Below, one piece after another: positions 33,780 through 44,700 of a stretch of 64,000 bases of DNA. Source of the stretch: Triplophysa rosa. Its lineage: Eukaryota; Chordata; Actinopteri; Cypriniformes; Nemacheilidae. Location: contig NC_079898.1 of NCBI RefSeq assembly GCF_024868665.1, positions 10,004,981 through 10,068,980 on the forward strand, given 5' to 3'. The translations under genes were made by a program, and so were the position numbers. How positions within the stretch are numbered: the stretch's first letter is position 1; each line of letters opens with the position of its first letter. The notes under the pieces are model-generated. The model searched no databases, was not told the origin of the DNA, and saw only the letters and a program-made list of their open reading frames with translations.

Positions 33780-35160
33780 GTTATTCTCTTGCATTAACAT
33801 GACAGAATATTTGCCGTACGTTAGAAGACGTCGCGCTGAGACTGGCAGCTTCATTAGAAAGCGAGCAAGGAAAATGTCAGCATGGATTGCGTTTATACTC
33901 CAAAATCTCAACTCAAAGACAAGCCGTGCCATGATACTATGGGACACCGCTTTGTAATTCTATATCAGATAAAACCAGACAGGATATGACACTCCTGTTA
34001 TTATTTGCCTGATAAAGGAACATGGTCTTTCTCCCCTCCTCATCAAATGGTGAAATAATTGCATTTCCCCCGAGGCTAACGTCTGGGGGATCTGTGGATT
34101 CTCACAATGTCGGCTTCAGAGTCAAACCTCTGTGAGAGAGACGATATTTCACGTCGAGACGAGATGAATTAGAAAAATCAATGCTTCGACTCTTATTTGA
34201 CAAACCCTGAGATATTGTGCAGTGTTCTTCTTTTCTCGCTCGTGTTTTTTCGCTCCGTGACAGGGTGTGACTGCCAGAACAAATTCATCAGGAAACAAAT
34301 AGGACGGCAGAAATAATTGGTTCGTGTGCACTTTTTTTAATGACTACGACATGTGAAAATAAGGCAGAACACTGTAGGATGAGAATGAAAGTCGTTTTTT
34401 GGACTTCTTGAGAATTGTTTACAGTTTGTGCCCTGCACTGATGTTAACGACAGTCAAATCTGTTTGCTGTCAAGAAGTCTGTGTGTGTAAAGTCTTCATA
34501 TAAGGTGTATTGTTTATTTCACACTCCCCATTGACACTTTGACACCTTATATGTGAAACTCGCCGCACATCCTCGACAGCGGCGCCATCTATTGTGACAT
34601 TTGGTGACGCTGACATTTCTCGCTCAGACGCACGAGTGACCATTCTCTTCTTCTGCACTTCATCACCAGCTGACGCAGAGGGATAAATGCGGTCTGACTG
34701 GCCGTGTCACTCTGGATGAGAGTGCGTGCTGACTGTGTGTAAATATAAATGAGCGGCCCGGGCTCGCCCCCGACTCCGCAATACAGAAGTGCAGTTCTGA
34801 GAAACGCTGGTCGTGTCATCCATCCACTCTCGCTTTAAATCAGGGCGTCACCGAAATGGGGCCCAATTAAAAGGGGTCAGTGTGGAAAATTAAGGGCTTT
34901 ATGTACAGTCAGTAATTTCTCTAGCAAGATACATCAAGGGGCCAAACAAGTAAATCACTGTAAGAGTGAGGTGATAATTACAGGGATCGTGGTCCTTCCC
35001 TGGCCCTCAGCTGGATTGGCTCAGCAAGGTTTAATCAACACCACATCATCTACACTTAGCTGGGAAACTATTCATTCAGGGTTTTAAAAACACCAATGGA
35101 TGCCAGGGCCGTGAATTATGATTTCCTCTGCGTGTTACTTAAATGAGTCATAGAACTGGC
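33780..35160. promoter_or_regulatory. CNE-like cluster
   Basis: Transposon-free and mostly unique. Compact parts lie at about 34,010-34,350, 34,560-34,900 and 34,930-35,150, with words such as GCCCAATTAAAAGG (about 34,862) and CGTGAATTATGATTTCC (about 35,111). The frames at 33,708-33,957 on both strands and at 34,149-34,819 on the minus strand show no domains. Regulatory role inferred. Confidence 0.34.
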
Positions 35161-35304
35161 ATTGGTGCAAAGTCGGCAAAGCAGGATATGAAATATTTTT
35201 TAAATGATGTAATCGGGGACAGGTCATAACGGTCAACTGGTCGCCCAATAATAGACTAGTTGACTAGTAAAGTCAACTAGCTAACTCACATCTTTAGAAA
35301 ATGT

Positions 35305-35632
35305 TTAAAGGTATAGTTCAACCAAAAATGACTTATACAAAAATACTTATTCTCAGGTTGTTTCAAACCTGTATAAATGTCTTTGTTCTGTAGAACACAA
35401 AGGAAGATATTTGGAAGAATGTCAGCAACCAAACAGATCTCATCCTCCATTGACTTCCATAGTATTTATTTTTCCTACTATGGCAGTAAATGCGGGATGA
35501 GATCTGTTTGGTTACTGACATTCTTCCAACTATCTTCCTTTGTGTACAACAAAGACATTTATACAGGTTTGAAAGAATGAGGGTGAGTAAATGATGACAG
35601 AATTTTCATTTTTGGGTGAACTGTCCCTTTAA
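35305..35632. mobile_element. Angel-like MITE with TTAA on both sides
   Basis: TTAA at 35,305-35,308 and 35,629-35,632. The ends are AGGTATAGTTCAACCAAAAA and (reversed) AGGGACAGTTCACCCAAAAA. The halves fold around a centre near 35,475 (TTCCTACTATGG). Both CATTGACTTCCATAGTA and its partner words, plus two AACAAAGACATTTATAC-type words in inverse orientation, are visible. Non-coding; the 67-codon frame at 35,377-35,580 is an artefact of the repeat. Confidence 0.88.
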
Positions 35633-36426
35633 CTAGCTGTAAGTCGATTTGCACAGTAAACATATCTTGGAAAAGTTACAACTACAAATTTGATCCTAAA
35701 AAGCATCACCTCCACAGCCGTATACATACAACCTGCCACGAATGGTGTGTTAAAACAGTATAGCTTTTAATGTTTTACTTTTTTTATCTAGACGTGTTGC
35801 TTGTGTAACCAAGACAAGAGCCGAAGAAGAAGCGGTTCGTTGTGTACGCTTTCTGAAGCATTTAACAGTGATAGCGGCAAGTAAACTGTCACTTTTGCAG
35901 CTTGAGTTGTTATATACAAAAGAACACGTAATATATATATATAATTCGTTCGTAAATGCGTATGAGTAAACTTGACGCTATCCACATTTTTGGAGAGGTG
36001 CACGTCAGGCTACGGCGTAGGGTACGTGTCTCTGCGTAGGTCCAACGCAGAAGTAAAAATCCGCCTTAAACATCATATTACAAGATGTTAGTGGTAGTAT
36101 TGTGTGTGTAAAATAATCTCCTGAAACTGCAGGATGATATAAATGTAATCTGCTTTGTTAACCCCTATAAAATACAGATGGCGCACAGGAACCTGGTGTC
36201 CCAGCTCTTAGATGGCGAAATATGCTGGACTTTTAAATATGGCTGCTATTATGGCTGTGAAACTCCAACTGTCTAAACTACTAAAGCGGTGCCTCCAAAA
36301 TGTAACCTTAAACTGTAAAGTATAAATAAATCCCAGCGAATATGTTCGATTTAGGACAAGTATTTATTAACAGATCTAGAGTTTAAACAAAAAACAATAA
36401 AAGTTCCAAATAAAAAAAACAGAAAA
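35633..36426. other. Gene-free interval left of the retrotransposon
   Basis: Unique or old repeat DNA. It becomes A-rich from about 36,380 (AAACAAAAAACAATAAAAG) up to the left LTR. Nothing is recognised as a gene. Confidence 0.4.
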
Positions 36427-37024
36427 AACAAAATAACCTGTTGCTCAAATAAAGATTATTTACCCAGATGAATTTACTGTATGGCTTATTTCTTTAGCTC
36501 AAATTAAAACAGTGTTTACATTATAACGGATAATGACTGTGCTTCTAAGGATTCAAATCACAGTTGTCACTCCCTTTTTGATTTCAGAACACCCTTCCTA
36601 ATTTGGAATTCACCACAAATTAGGACATGATACAGATGATGAGTGTCGATTGATCACATTAGGAACACGACCAAACAACAAAAGAAACAAACACTTTTAC
36701 ATAAATCAACCAGCTGTTCAACTCGTTTGAACAATTCAAAAGACTCAAATAAACCGAGTCACAGTTCACAGAATCACGGTTACTCGGGTGTAAACATTTT
36801 ATCAATACCTAGGTATTTGTCACTCGTTGGGGCCCATTACCGTTGGTGCACATGGTGAAACAAATCCGTTTGTCATGAGAGAATGCAAACACGTTGATGT
36901 TACTCACGAATCAGTGGGGCAGCGATCATCAGAACTTTCCCCCAGCAGAAAACATCCTTGCTGTGATGACCCTGTCGATGCAGATAGGAGGAGTTCTAGG
37001 CAATCGGGATTCAGGAGAAATCAA
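36427..37024 (-). repeat. Left (3') LTR of the gypsy element
   Basis: Direct repeat of 41,619-42,241. On the minus strand it begins TGATTTCTCCTGAATCCC just 7-8 bp after the last pol stop and ends in the TTTGAGCAACAGGTTATTTT region. Similarity stops abruptly at both edges. It contains, on the minus strand at about 36,819-36,836, TGGGCCCCAACGAGTGAC, which resembles a lysine-tRNA primer site but lies inside the repeat in both copies. Confidence 0.8.
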
Positions 37025-37030
37025 AGGCTC

Positions 37031-38420
37031 TTAAACATCAGAACAAGGGTCAGGAACACAATCATTTGTGCCATCAGTCATTCCCACAGGAACAGCTTCT
37101 ACAACCCCATGGTCAACAGGGACATCTCCAACATCAAATGGGAAAAAAACAGTATCACCTAGCTCCGGCAAAACTTCACTCACCACCGCTTCATCATCAA
37201 CCACAGGCTCAACTATCTCACCAGGTGTAGGGTCACAAATCAAGCATGGCCCATAGCCATATTCAGACTCTGTGTCAGAAGAATAAACATCATTAGGCAT
37301 TCCTACCTGAGTCTCAGTCACACATGACTTCTTTCCCTTCTGTTTCAAGCGTTTACTTTGAGCTCTGCAATGTCTTTCTGGAAGTTTTTCACTTTGTTGA
37401 CTTATTCTAACCTGGTGTTTCAAAGGCAGAATATGGTCTCGGTGCAAAACTCTCTTTTGACCTCTATCACTTTCTGAAATTAACTGGTACACTGGTATGT
37501 TCAGGAATTGTTTCTCCACCACATAGATCACAGAACTTTCTGTTTTCCTTTCAACCCAAGGTTTCTAATAAAAACCCTATCACCAGGATTTAAATCCCAT
37601 CGATGAATCTTTTTGTCATGTCTCCTTTTGTTATTCTTGTTTACTTTCCTATCACATGCAGTCGCTAACTTGTAAGCAGTTGTTGGCCCCTCTTTCAGGT
37701 CCTCAACATACATGGAATGCAATACTGCAGAACTGACAACATTAGGTACGCCCAGGCAAACACCAACAGGCAACTTGGGCTCTCTGCTGAACATTAGAAA
37801 ATACGGAGTATACCCCGTGGACTCGTTTTGGGTACTATTGTACGCATGCACAAGCTATGTAATGTAATGACTCCATATAGACTTCTGACCAGGATTCAAG
37901 GTACCCAACATATTCAACAGAGTTCGATTGAATCTTTCTGGCTGGAGGTCTCCCTGAGGGTGGTATGGAGAGGTTCAGATTTTTTTATACCCAATACATT
38001 CAGCATTTCTTTAACCAGCCGACTTTTAAAGTCTACATTGGGTAACCCGTAATGTACAAAGAACTTTTCGCAAAGTGTCTTAGCTACAGTTAAAGCTTTT
38101 TGGTCTCTTGTGGTGTATGCTTGTGCATAGCGAGTAAAATGGTCTGTAACCACAAGTACATTGCACACATTACGGCTATCAGGTTCAATGGTCAAAAAAT
38201 CAATACATACCAAGTCTAAAGGACTACAGCTTTGCAAATGCGACATAGGAGCAGCTTTTTTTTGGCAATGTCTTTCTCACTGTACAACGGGCACAGGTTT
38301 TACAATAAGTGTCCACCTCTGCTTTCATACCTGGCCAGAAAAATCTGTCATAGCATAGGTTTTTTCAAAGCCTAAATGTCCACCCTGATCATGAAGAGAG
38401 GTCAATACTGAGTTCTGACA
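37031..38420 (-). pseudogene. Gypsy integrase with pol C-terminal tail, broken
   Basis: Read on the minus strand. A degraded zinc-binding region lies at about 38,250-38,400. The catalytic core at 37,914-38,246 shows LDLVCIDFLT (first Asp) and VVTDHFTRYAQAYTTRDQKA. An apparent deletion after HYGLPN removes the segment that normally carries the second catalytic Asp. The core then shifts frame near 37,960: the segment with PYHPQG and PERFNRT (catalytic Glu) is in a different frame. The C-terminal part (37,528-37,851) reads VHAYNST and GDRVFIRNLGLKGKQK. A further frame change leads to 37,031-37,531 with VYQLISESDRGQKRVLHRDH, a chromatin-interaction type end, and an acidic tail. Cannot encode a working enzyme. 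Confidence 0.85.
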
Positions 38421-38498
38421 TGACGTAGGAAGTACAAGTTGTCTGTCAGAGTGATTCATGATTCGGAACAACAAACCCTTTTCCACTACCAAATTTCC

Positions 38499-39240
38499 TC
38501 ACTCTTTCTTCCAGGGTTTCAGATCAGGATCGCCAAAATGAACCTTACTGGACAATCGTTTCTGGCTAATGGCTAGCCGCACTTTGCTCAGACAAGGATC
38601 AAGTTCTTGAGCCCCTCTCAACTCAGAGTCTGAATTTGCCATGTCAGTCTGAGAAAAGAAGACAACATTTCCCAGCACCCGTGACAAATTTTCACTAGGA
38701 AAGACAGAAGAAGGTACCAGCAACTCATTGCAACATTTCTGTGTCTTAGACATCATGACAGACTGACAAAGAGAACGAACTCCAGGGGCTGAAATCTCCT
38801 GCCACTCATCATCAGGTGGGACAACGGAATGAGGACGTCTGGACAATGAATCTCCATCCAAATTTCTTCTGCCTGGCCTATACTTCAGACTAAATGTATA
38901 GTTAGACAAAGCAGACAACCATCTATGACCTGTAGCATCCAATTTTGCTGATGTCAAGATATAGGTAAAGGGTTTGTTGTCAGTTCGCACTTCAAACGAA
39001 ACACCATACAGGTAGTCGTGCAGTTTATCAACCACAGCTCATTTAAGAGCCAAGAACTCCAGCTTGTGAACTGGGTAATTCTCCTCAGATGGTGAAAGGC
39101 TACGACTAATGAACGCGACAGGGCGTAAACCCTCTGGATGCTGCTGGTACAAGACACCGCCTAGCTCATTTAAGATAGCGTCTACATGAAGTACAATTGC
39201 AAATCGGCAAACGCCAAGACTGGACCTTTTGTCAAGCACT
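38499..39240 (-). pseudogene. Gypsy RNase H domain, interrupted
   Basis: Two open stretches in the same frame (39,039-39,239 and 38,499-39,035) are separated by a single in-frame TGA at 39,036-39,038. The first reads LRPVAFISRSLSPSEENYPV and HKLEFLALK, the second DYLYGVSFEVRTDNKPFTYI and, after a helix, LKYRPGRRNLDGDSLSRRPH. These are standard Ty3/gypsy RNase H landmarks, including TDNKP. It continues into the linker before integrase. Confidence 0.88.
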
Positions 39241-40716
39241 CCTTGAATACTTTCTCACACTTCTCTTCCCATCTCTCTCCAAAAGGATAATTTGGCTCAA
39301 AGTATGTCACAGAAGATGCTTTTTCTGTCTTACCTTTCTGACAAGACAAAGGTAACCTTTGAGAAGCTGGTTCAGGGAATGGCATAAGCTTGAATAACCC
39401 TTTATAAAGCGCCGGTAATACCCAGAAGAATCCCAAGAAGGATATTAATTCAGTTACATTTTTAGATCTTGGCCAGGAGACCACGACTTCCACCTTTGAG
39501 GGATCAGTTGCAATTCCCTGTTGAGACACCACATGACCCATGTAGGTAACAGAAGTTCTGCCAAACTGACATTTATCAAGGGACAGTTTCAAACCCTCAT
39601 CTCTCAACCTGTCAAGAACCTTAAGCAATCGTTCTTCATGCTCTTAAATGGTTCTGCCAAAGATAATCAAGTCATAAAGATACACCAGTACTTCAAGGAA
39701 ATTCATGTCACCAACAGTTCTTTCCATGACCCTTTGAAACGTAGCTGGTGCCCCACAAATAGTCTGCGGCAAATTAATGCTGTTTTCGCCTTGTCATCTT
39801 TGTTCATAGGAATTTGGTAAGACTCTGGTCAAGCACTGAAAACCATTTGCTTCCTGACAGGCAGTGTAAAGCCTCTATGGTCCTTGGGACCATATACTGA
39901 TCAGGTATAGTTCTGCGATTCAGGGTACGATAATCTACACACATCCTAACGCTTCCAGACTTCTTCCGTACCACCACAATTGGTGATGCATAGGCAATTT
40001 TGGACTCTGAGATTATCCCCCATTTCTGAAGTCCGAGCAAGTGTTTTCGTACATCCTCCAAGTCCCCAGGAGCTATCCGCCCGAAAAGGCGTGGAATCTG
40101 ATAATCTAATCTCATGAGCCGTACTCCTGGAACATCCCACATCCCATTCGTGAGCAGAAAAAACATCTGGCCTCTCCATAAGCTTTGCAATCAAACGTTG
40201 TTTTGCTTCCTGAGGAAGTGAAGAGTTACCAAAGTCAAAAGAATCAGGAGACAAAGAAGTATTGGACTCAGACACATCACTTCTGGTTGTCAGCTGATGA
40301 AGTACATCAACAGGAAAAATTTGAGCAATAGGAGTACTACCCTTCAAAAGTACTTCCCTACTAGACATGTTCCTCACAGTCACACTTACCATTCGATTTG
40401 TCACAGTTGAAGCAAGCTGCAGTTTAGGCCTCACCAACAATTCTTCAGGAGCTATGGTATCAGTGGCCTGATCAATTAGAACATGCTTATCAAACAGCTC
40501 ACCGGAAAACTTTGTCTTGCCATTAATGCGATGAATTTCTCCAGGCCTCAGAGTAACTGGTTGGTGCTGAATGAACCACACCACTCCAGGTTTATCTGGA
40601 CAAGCAGAAACGTCAACAGAATCTTGAATAGTCTCAAACGCTGCTTTAACCACCGGATGAACAGTCAAGACACTCATGAAGTTGTCTCCTGCCTTCTCTG
40701 TACAAGCATCGAACAA
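39241..40716 (-). pseudogene. Gypsy reverse transcriptase, catalytic site damaged
   Basis: Minus strand. Segment 39,946-40,716 holds the region between protease and RT. Frame 39,804-40,190 reads [20 protein letters not shown] and [17 protein letters not shown], the RT fingers and palm, ending WFSVLD. After WFSVLD the frame breaks. The active-site box at about 39,671-39,682 reads YLYD: the first of the two adjacent catalytic aspartates is Tyr. Downstream, 39,182-39,628 reads DEGLKLSLDKCQFGRTSVTY and GHVVSQQGIATDPSKVEVVV, the thumb and connection. Several frameshifts separate these pieces. The damaged aspartate alone should abolish polymerase activity. Confidence 0.87.
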
Positions 40717-41010
40717 CTCTGATCAAAGAAGTATTTGTCCCAACCAAGAGTGCTATCCCCTGGTCTGGCTTTGGATTGGGACAAACTAAAGCAAGAGTAT
40801 CAACCGTTTGAGGCACTCCAACAACAGCTGCAGTGAATTCAAGACAAATCGGTAAGTACCCATCATAAGGATACTTATGAGAGCTTAAACCCCAAATTTG
40901 CAAGTTTTCCACAGGCTTCATAGGTAAATGTGACAAATGTGCATGCTAGAAATTTCTGTACAAGATAGTAACCTGTGAACCACTATCCAATAAGGCATTG
41001 GCACAGACCC
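40717..41010 (-). pseudogene. Gypsy aspartic protease remnant
   Basis: On the minus strand the frame reads ANALLDSGSQVTIL, with the DSG active-site triplet at about 40,979-40,987, as in retroviral-type aspartic proteases. An in-frame TAG at 40,947-40,949 follows shortly after. Beyond it the same frame continues as HLPMKPVENLQIWGLSSHKY. Frames change again near 40,700. Function lost. Confidence 0.82.
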
Positions 41011-41121
41011 CTTCAATCTGTACAGGAACCTCAGAAGTTGGACCTACTAAATCGTGAGGAAGATCAGAAGAACATGGACTTTGAGAAGGAAATGTTGGAA
41101 CGAATTTCAAGTGTCGTTCCC

Positions 41122-41618
41122 TCACAGAACCCCCTTGGCGTTTCCCAGTGAACGACTCTGTTTAATGAGCTTCTGGTTAACTTTCCTCAGCTTTGCATTC
41201 TCATCTTGTGTGTCCGTCTTCGCCACACTTGTAGCAGAAAATATCTGGCTTAAGCGGCGCAACAATGTCTTTCTTAGGAACAGCATCCCTATTTTTGGCA
41301 TAAGAAACCGCAACAGGACCTGTTTTCAACGGAGCCACCTCCTTCACAGAAGCTGAAGAGACGATTTTCAGGAGTTTACTCATTTGAGTTGACAATTCCT
41401 TTACCTAACGTTTCAAGATATCAACCTCTTTCTTTGAGACAGTTGGCGGCGATACAGCAGTAGCAGCAGCCACTCCAACTTTGGACTTATCTCTGGCACT
41501 TATCCAGTTCTCGTCCTCTCTTACCTCTCGAAGAAGCTCAGAAAAACTTGGTGTCTCACGCAAACTGTAAGTCACTCTTAGCCTCATCGCTACCATGTCA
41601 GTGGTAAGTAACAAAATA
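41122..41618 (-). pseudogene. Truncated gag with CCHC zinc knuckle
   Basis: The minus-strand frame open from the LTR edge reads RVTYSLRETPSFSELLREVR then EDENWISARDKSKVGVAAAT, resembling the capsid C-terminus of gypsy/PNMA-like Gag. An in-frame TAG at 41,405-41,407 interrupts it. Further on the same frame reads FCYKCGEDGHTR then TGA (41,201-41,203) then a Cys two codons later, so the C-x2-C-x4-H-x4-C knuckle is present apart from a stop at one variable position. A frameshift follows. The N-terminal half of Gag is absent because the sequence joins the LTR directly. Confidence 0.82.
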
Positions 41619-42241
41619 ACAAAATAACCTGTTGCTCAAATAAAGATTATTTACCCAGATGAATTTACTGTGTGGCTTATTTCTTTAGCTCAAATGAAAA
41701 CAACGTTTACATTATAACGGATAATGACTGTGCTTCTAAGGATTCAAATCACAGTTGTCACTCCCTTTTTGATTACAGAACACCCTTCCTAATTTGGAAT
41801 TCACCACAAATTAGGACGTGATACAAATGCTGAGTGTCGATTGATCACATTAGAAACAAGACAAAACAACAAAAGAAACAAACACTTTTACAAAAATCGA
41901 CCAGCTGTTCAACTCGTTTGAACAATTCCAAAGACTCAAATGAATTGAGTCACAGTTCACAGAATCACGGTTACTCAGGTGTAAACATGTTATCAATACC
42001 TAGGTATTTGTCACTCGTTGGGGCCCATTATCATTGGTGCACACTATCGTTGGTGCATATGGTGAAACAAATCCGTTTGTCATGAGAGAATGCAAACACG
42101 TTGACATTACTCACGAATCCTCACGAATCAGTGGGGCAGCGATCATCGGAACTTTCCCCCAGCAGAAAACATCCTTGCTGTTATGACCCTGTCGATGCAG
42201 ATAGGAGGAGTTCTAGGCAATCGGGATTCAGGAGAAATCAA
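41619..42241 (-). repeat. Right (5') LTR of the gypsy element
   Basis: Direct repeat of 36,427-37,024, slightly longer because of small insertions (a duplicated GTTGGTGCA-type segment near 42,040-42,060 and a repeated TCACGAATC at about 42,112-42,128). At the inner edge the word AACAAAATAAC is duplicated, and gag follows without leader or primer-binding site. Confidence 0.8.
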
Positions 42242-42605
42242 TGCTGTGCGACAGCCATCACCTGAATGTTTCCAGACCCGCTATTCACGTAGGGATCAAT
42301 CCGTTGTGTGAACTGCAACCAACACGACGAAAAACTCTGGTCCACAATGCGAACAGATTCCTAAAACTGTCTGCTTCAAGTTAGCCTCGCTAAATAATGT
42401 TAACTGTTTATTTTCCGTTCTGATTTAACTCCACGTGCGATAACGCAGCGTCCCGATTCCTCTTCTCTCTTCTTCGTGCTCTTTCCGCCTCCCTGGGCTG
42501 GATTCTGATTGGACAATGTAGTCTGACGGTCAAACTTGGAGACAGTTCTCATTGGTCTCATTTAAACTCAAGACAATTTTCCACACAAAAATACAAAACA
42601 CAATA
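42242..42605 (-). promoter_or_regulatory. Promoter-like segment between two mobile elements
   Basis: About 42,430-42,560 contains a CACGTG E-box (about 42,433), CGATAACGCAGCGTCCCG, a C/T-rich stretch, and CCAAT boxes in both orientations (ATTGGACAATG at about 42,509 and CATTGGTC at about 42,551). On the minus strand it would drive transcription towards the LTR. It may be host promoter DNA, or outer retroelement sequence not retained in the left copy. There is no exon evidence. Confidence 0.3.
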
Positions 42606-43932
42606 TTAAATATGCAGTGAACTAGGACCACAATTTTAACCCAAGCTTTTGTTATATAAGAGGTAATTGTATTCAAGCGAACATCCTGTAAGTGTCAGAA
42701 CTGAAAACGCCCTTGTTACTGAAATAACAACTGTTATTGACATGAGGCTCAGCGAACGGCAGGTCCTAGAATGCACCTGTCATCGACAGGTTGAACACCG
42801 TCTCCACAGAAGAATATCAATGCCTACTTCTCGAGCCCTGCCCACTGGTTCGCCGCGAGCATGACAGTACTGAACACAAGCTGCACGGAACCAGATAGAG
42901 CGAGTGTAAGCATCATGCCGTTAAAGGTCGCAAAATATTGTGCAGTGCCTGGTTGTGGAAGAACACAGTCTGCATAACCTTCATTCGGATTCCAACAGTA
43001 GGAATGCGTGGTTGAAGTTAATTTTTAAAGACGTTCCAGCTCACGTGGGGAAAACATTGAGCGTTTGTTCGCTTCATTTCAACGCGGATTCCTTGAACAA
43101 GTCTTTGCGGAGAGACTAAAATTAAAAAGCAGTGCTCAACATTGGATCCGATAGGAATGGCGCAGCAATCTTATGTGAGTAAAACATATTTGTACTATGC
43201 GTCACTATTGCTTTGTTAGAGATCGCTTGATATGCCCTGATAGTATTACCTGGGGACCTCTAGTCATTTGTAATAATTGTAATCGGCATCTCTGTGATTT
43301 GGCGGGCTCATATATCATTTTTCAAGGTTTTATACACCGTTTGCGAATAATGGAGGCTGTTTTGAAGTGTTTTGATATTATTTCTGGTGCTGGGTCATAT
43401 CCATATCATATCCATATCTGCCAACACTGTCGTTTTGGCCGGGAGTCTACCGTTTGTTTATTTATCCTGAAAACTATAACATTTGAGACCCGCGATCATG
43501 GTGATCTTCTGTCCGGTTCGCGGGTCTTAAATGCTGACATGTACGGACATATATCACTAAACACCATACAACTATAGGCTATACAAACTATACGCAAAGC
43601 CTTGCCATCACATCCGGGAAATAAGTCCGTAAATTTGAGTAAAATCACGTTATGTAACGTTACGTGTCTAACCAAATTCACAGAAGGCTCCAACTAAGTC
43701 AACTACGCAAGCTGCTATCCAATCATAGCAGTGGGCATTTACTTCCAAGTCTTCTTTGCGGCCCGCCCTTAAAAACCGATCGTTTCTCCAACCGGCCTCA
43801 AAAACAGGGTAGAAAATAGCCTATTACTTATTGATTTTGATGTTTTCGAATGTAAAAACCATGCGAACGTCATAAGTAGACATCAGACAATAGTATAAAA
43901 CAATAAAAACGGCCAGTTCACTGCACCTTTAA
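42606..43932 (+). mobile_element. TTAA-flanked TIR element carrying a THAP relic (Kolobok-like)
   Basis: TTAA at 42,606-42,609 and 43,929-43,932. Terminal repeats are ATATGCAGTGAACTAGG and (reversed) AGGTGCAGTGAACTGGC, sharing TGCAGTGAACT exactly. The interior (about 1.3 kb) includes a broken THAP zinc finger at 42,915-43,140 followed by a splice-donor-like GTGAGT. Kolobok DNA transposons are known to use TTAA targets and to encode transposases with an N-terminal THAP domain. P elements also have THAP but make 8-bp duplications. The catalytic domain is not seen, so the copy is a deletion derivative or a host THAP exon captured by a MITE. Confidence 0.6.
42915..43140 (+). pseudogene. THAP zinc-finger exon, frameshifted
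   Basis: ATG at 42,915 opens a frame reading KYCAVPGCGRTQSA, then TAA at 42,975-42,977. After a frame change it continues RNAWLKLIFKDVPAHVGKTL and VCSLHFNADS. This reconstitutes the order of the THAP C2CH signature: Cys-x4-Cys, an aromatic AWL motif, and Cys-x2-His about 36 codons after the second Cys. THAP domains bind DNA in transposases and host regulators. The THAP-like text then runs into a stop around 43,118. A GTGAGT consistent with a donor site lies at about 43,175. It cannot make a full domain as written. Confidence 0.7.
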
Positions 43933-44700
43933 AACAATTTGTCTTTAAGAATGGTTGAAAATAAACAAACAATAGCATCTCAAGATATGTTTTTTTTTAC
44001 AATGAGTGGGCTACATAAAGACACAGCAGTGTCAACGTCGTGATCCATAGGAAAGCCCATCAGTGTCCTGGATGTGTATTGACAGGCCTGAGAGGGAGAG
44101 GAAGTGGCCTGGAGTCAGTCACCTTGGCCGAGGCACAATGTCAGCCTGGCTCTGGCCATCATTCTTTAGCTCTGTCCGGGGTATTATTTAAAGGCAAACA
44201 AATATCAGGGCCAGAATGTCAGCACAAGGACACGGAGCCTGCCTCTCATCTCAACTAATCAGTGTCCGGGTTTAAAATGGCCCTTTCCCCTGCCCTCCTC
44301 CCCAAATCTATCTTCCCCGTCCACCCCTGTGACAACAACATCAGAGTTACACCCCCCCCAGCCCCTGCACCAGATTTACCGTCACGTCCTGCTGCCGCGC
44401 GATTTATCGACATTACTTGTCAGCTTTCTTTTCAGGAAAGTGCACAAAGAATAAATTTTAACTGCATCTTAATGTTAAATATTCTGGAAACAGTAAATTT
44501 CATGCTATGTGATGCTCAGAAATACATGTACGTACATTATCACGTTATTAGGGCGAAAAATGAGCTTTTTTTCCTTTATTTTATGGCTGGAGATTGTAAT
44601 TTAATAACCAGGAGCTCATAACGACTTCATCACACCCATTAATTACCGATACTTTATGCTGAGAAATCATCTCCGGCCGTTATATAATGCATCAAAAGTT
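43933..44700. promoter_or_regulatory. CNE-like unique block
   Basis: Transposon-free sequence, densest at about 44,040-44,440, with CAGGGCCAGAATGTCAGCAC and a pyrimidine-rich part near 44,290-44,400. The frames at 44,040-44,258 and 44,262-44,621 have no domain. Regulatory role inferred. Confidence 0.32.

Larger units (their letters stand above)
36427..42241 (-). mobile_element. Degenerate Ty3/gypsy-type LTR retrotransposon, ~5.8 kb
   Basis: Two ~600-bp direct repeats flank a minus-strand gag-protease-RT-RNase H-integrase order, which is the Ty3/gypsy arrangement. The reading frame is broken by several frameshifts and stops, and the gag N-terminus is missing where gag meets the right LTR at 41,619. 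I see no convincing tRNA primer-binding site or polypurine tract next to the LTR edges and no matching target duplication (flanks ATGCT on the right, none on the left), so the boundaries or the internal ends have been rearranged. The two LTRs look about 95 percent identical by eye, implying an old but not ancient insertion. Not active as it stands. Confidence 0.88.

Noticed and set aside
36819..36836. Primer-binding-site-like word as evidence for the retroelement's 5' end
   Set aside because: It occurs in both direct repeats, including the one after pol, so it cannot mark the 5' leader by itself. Kept only as a note.
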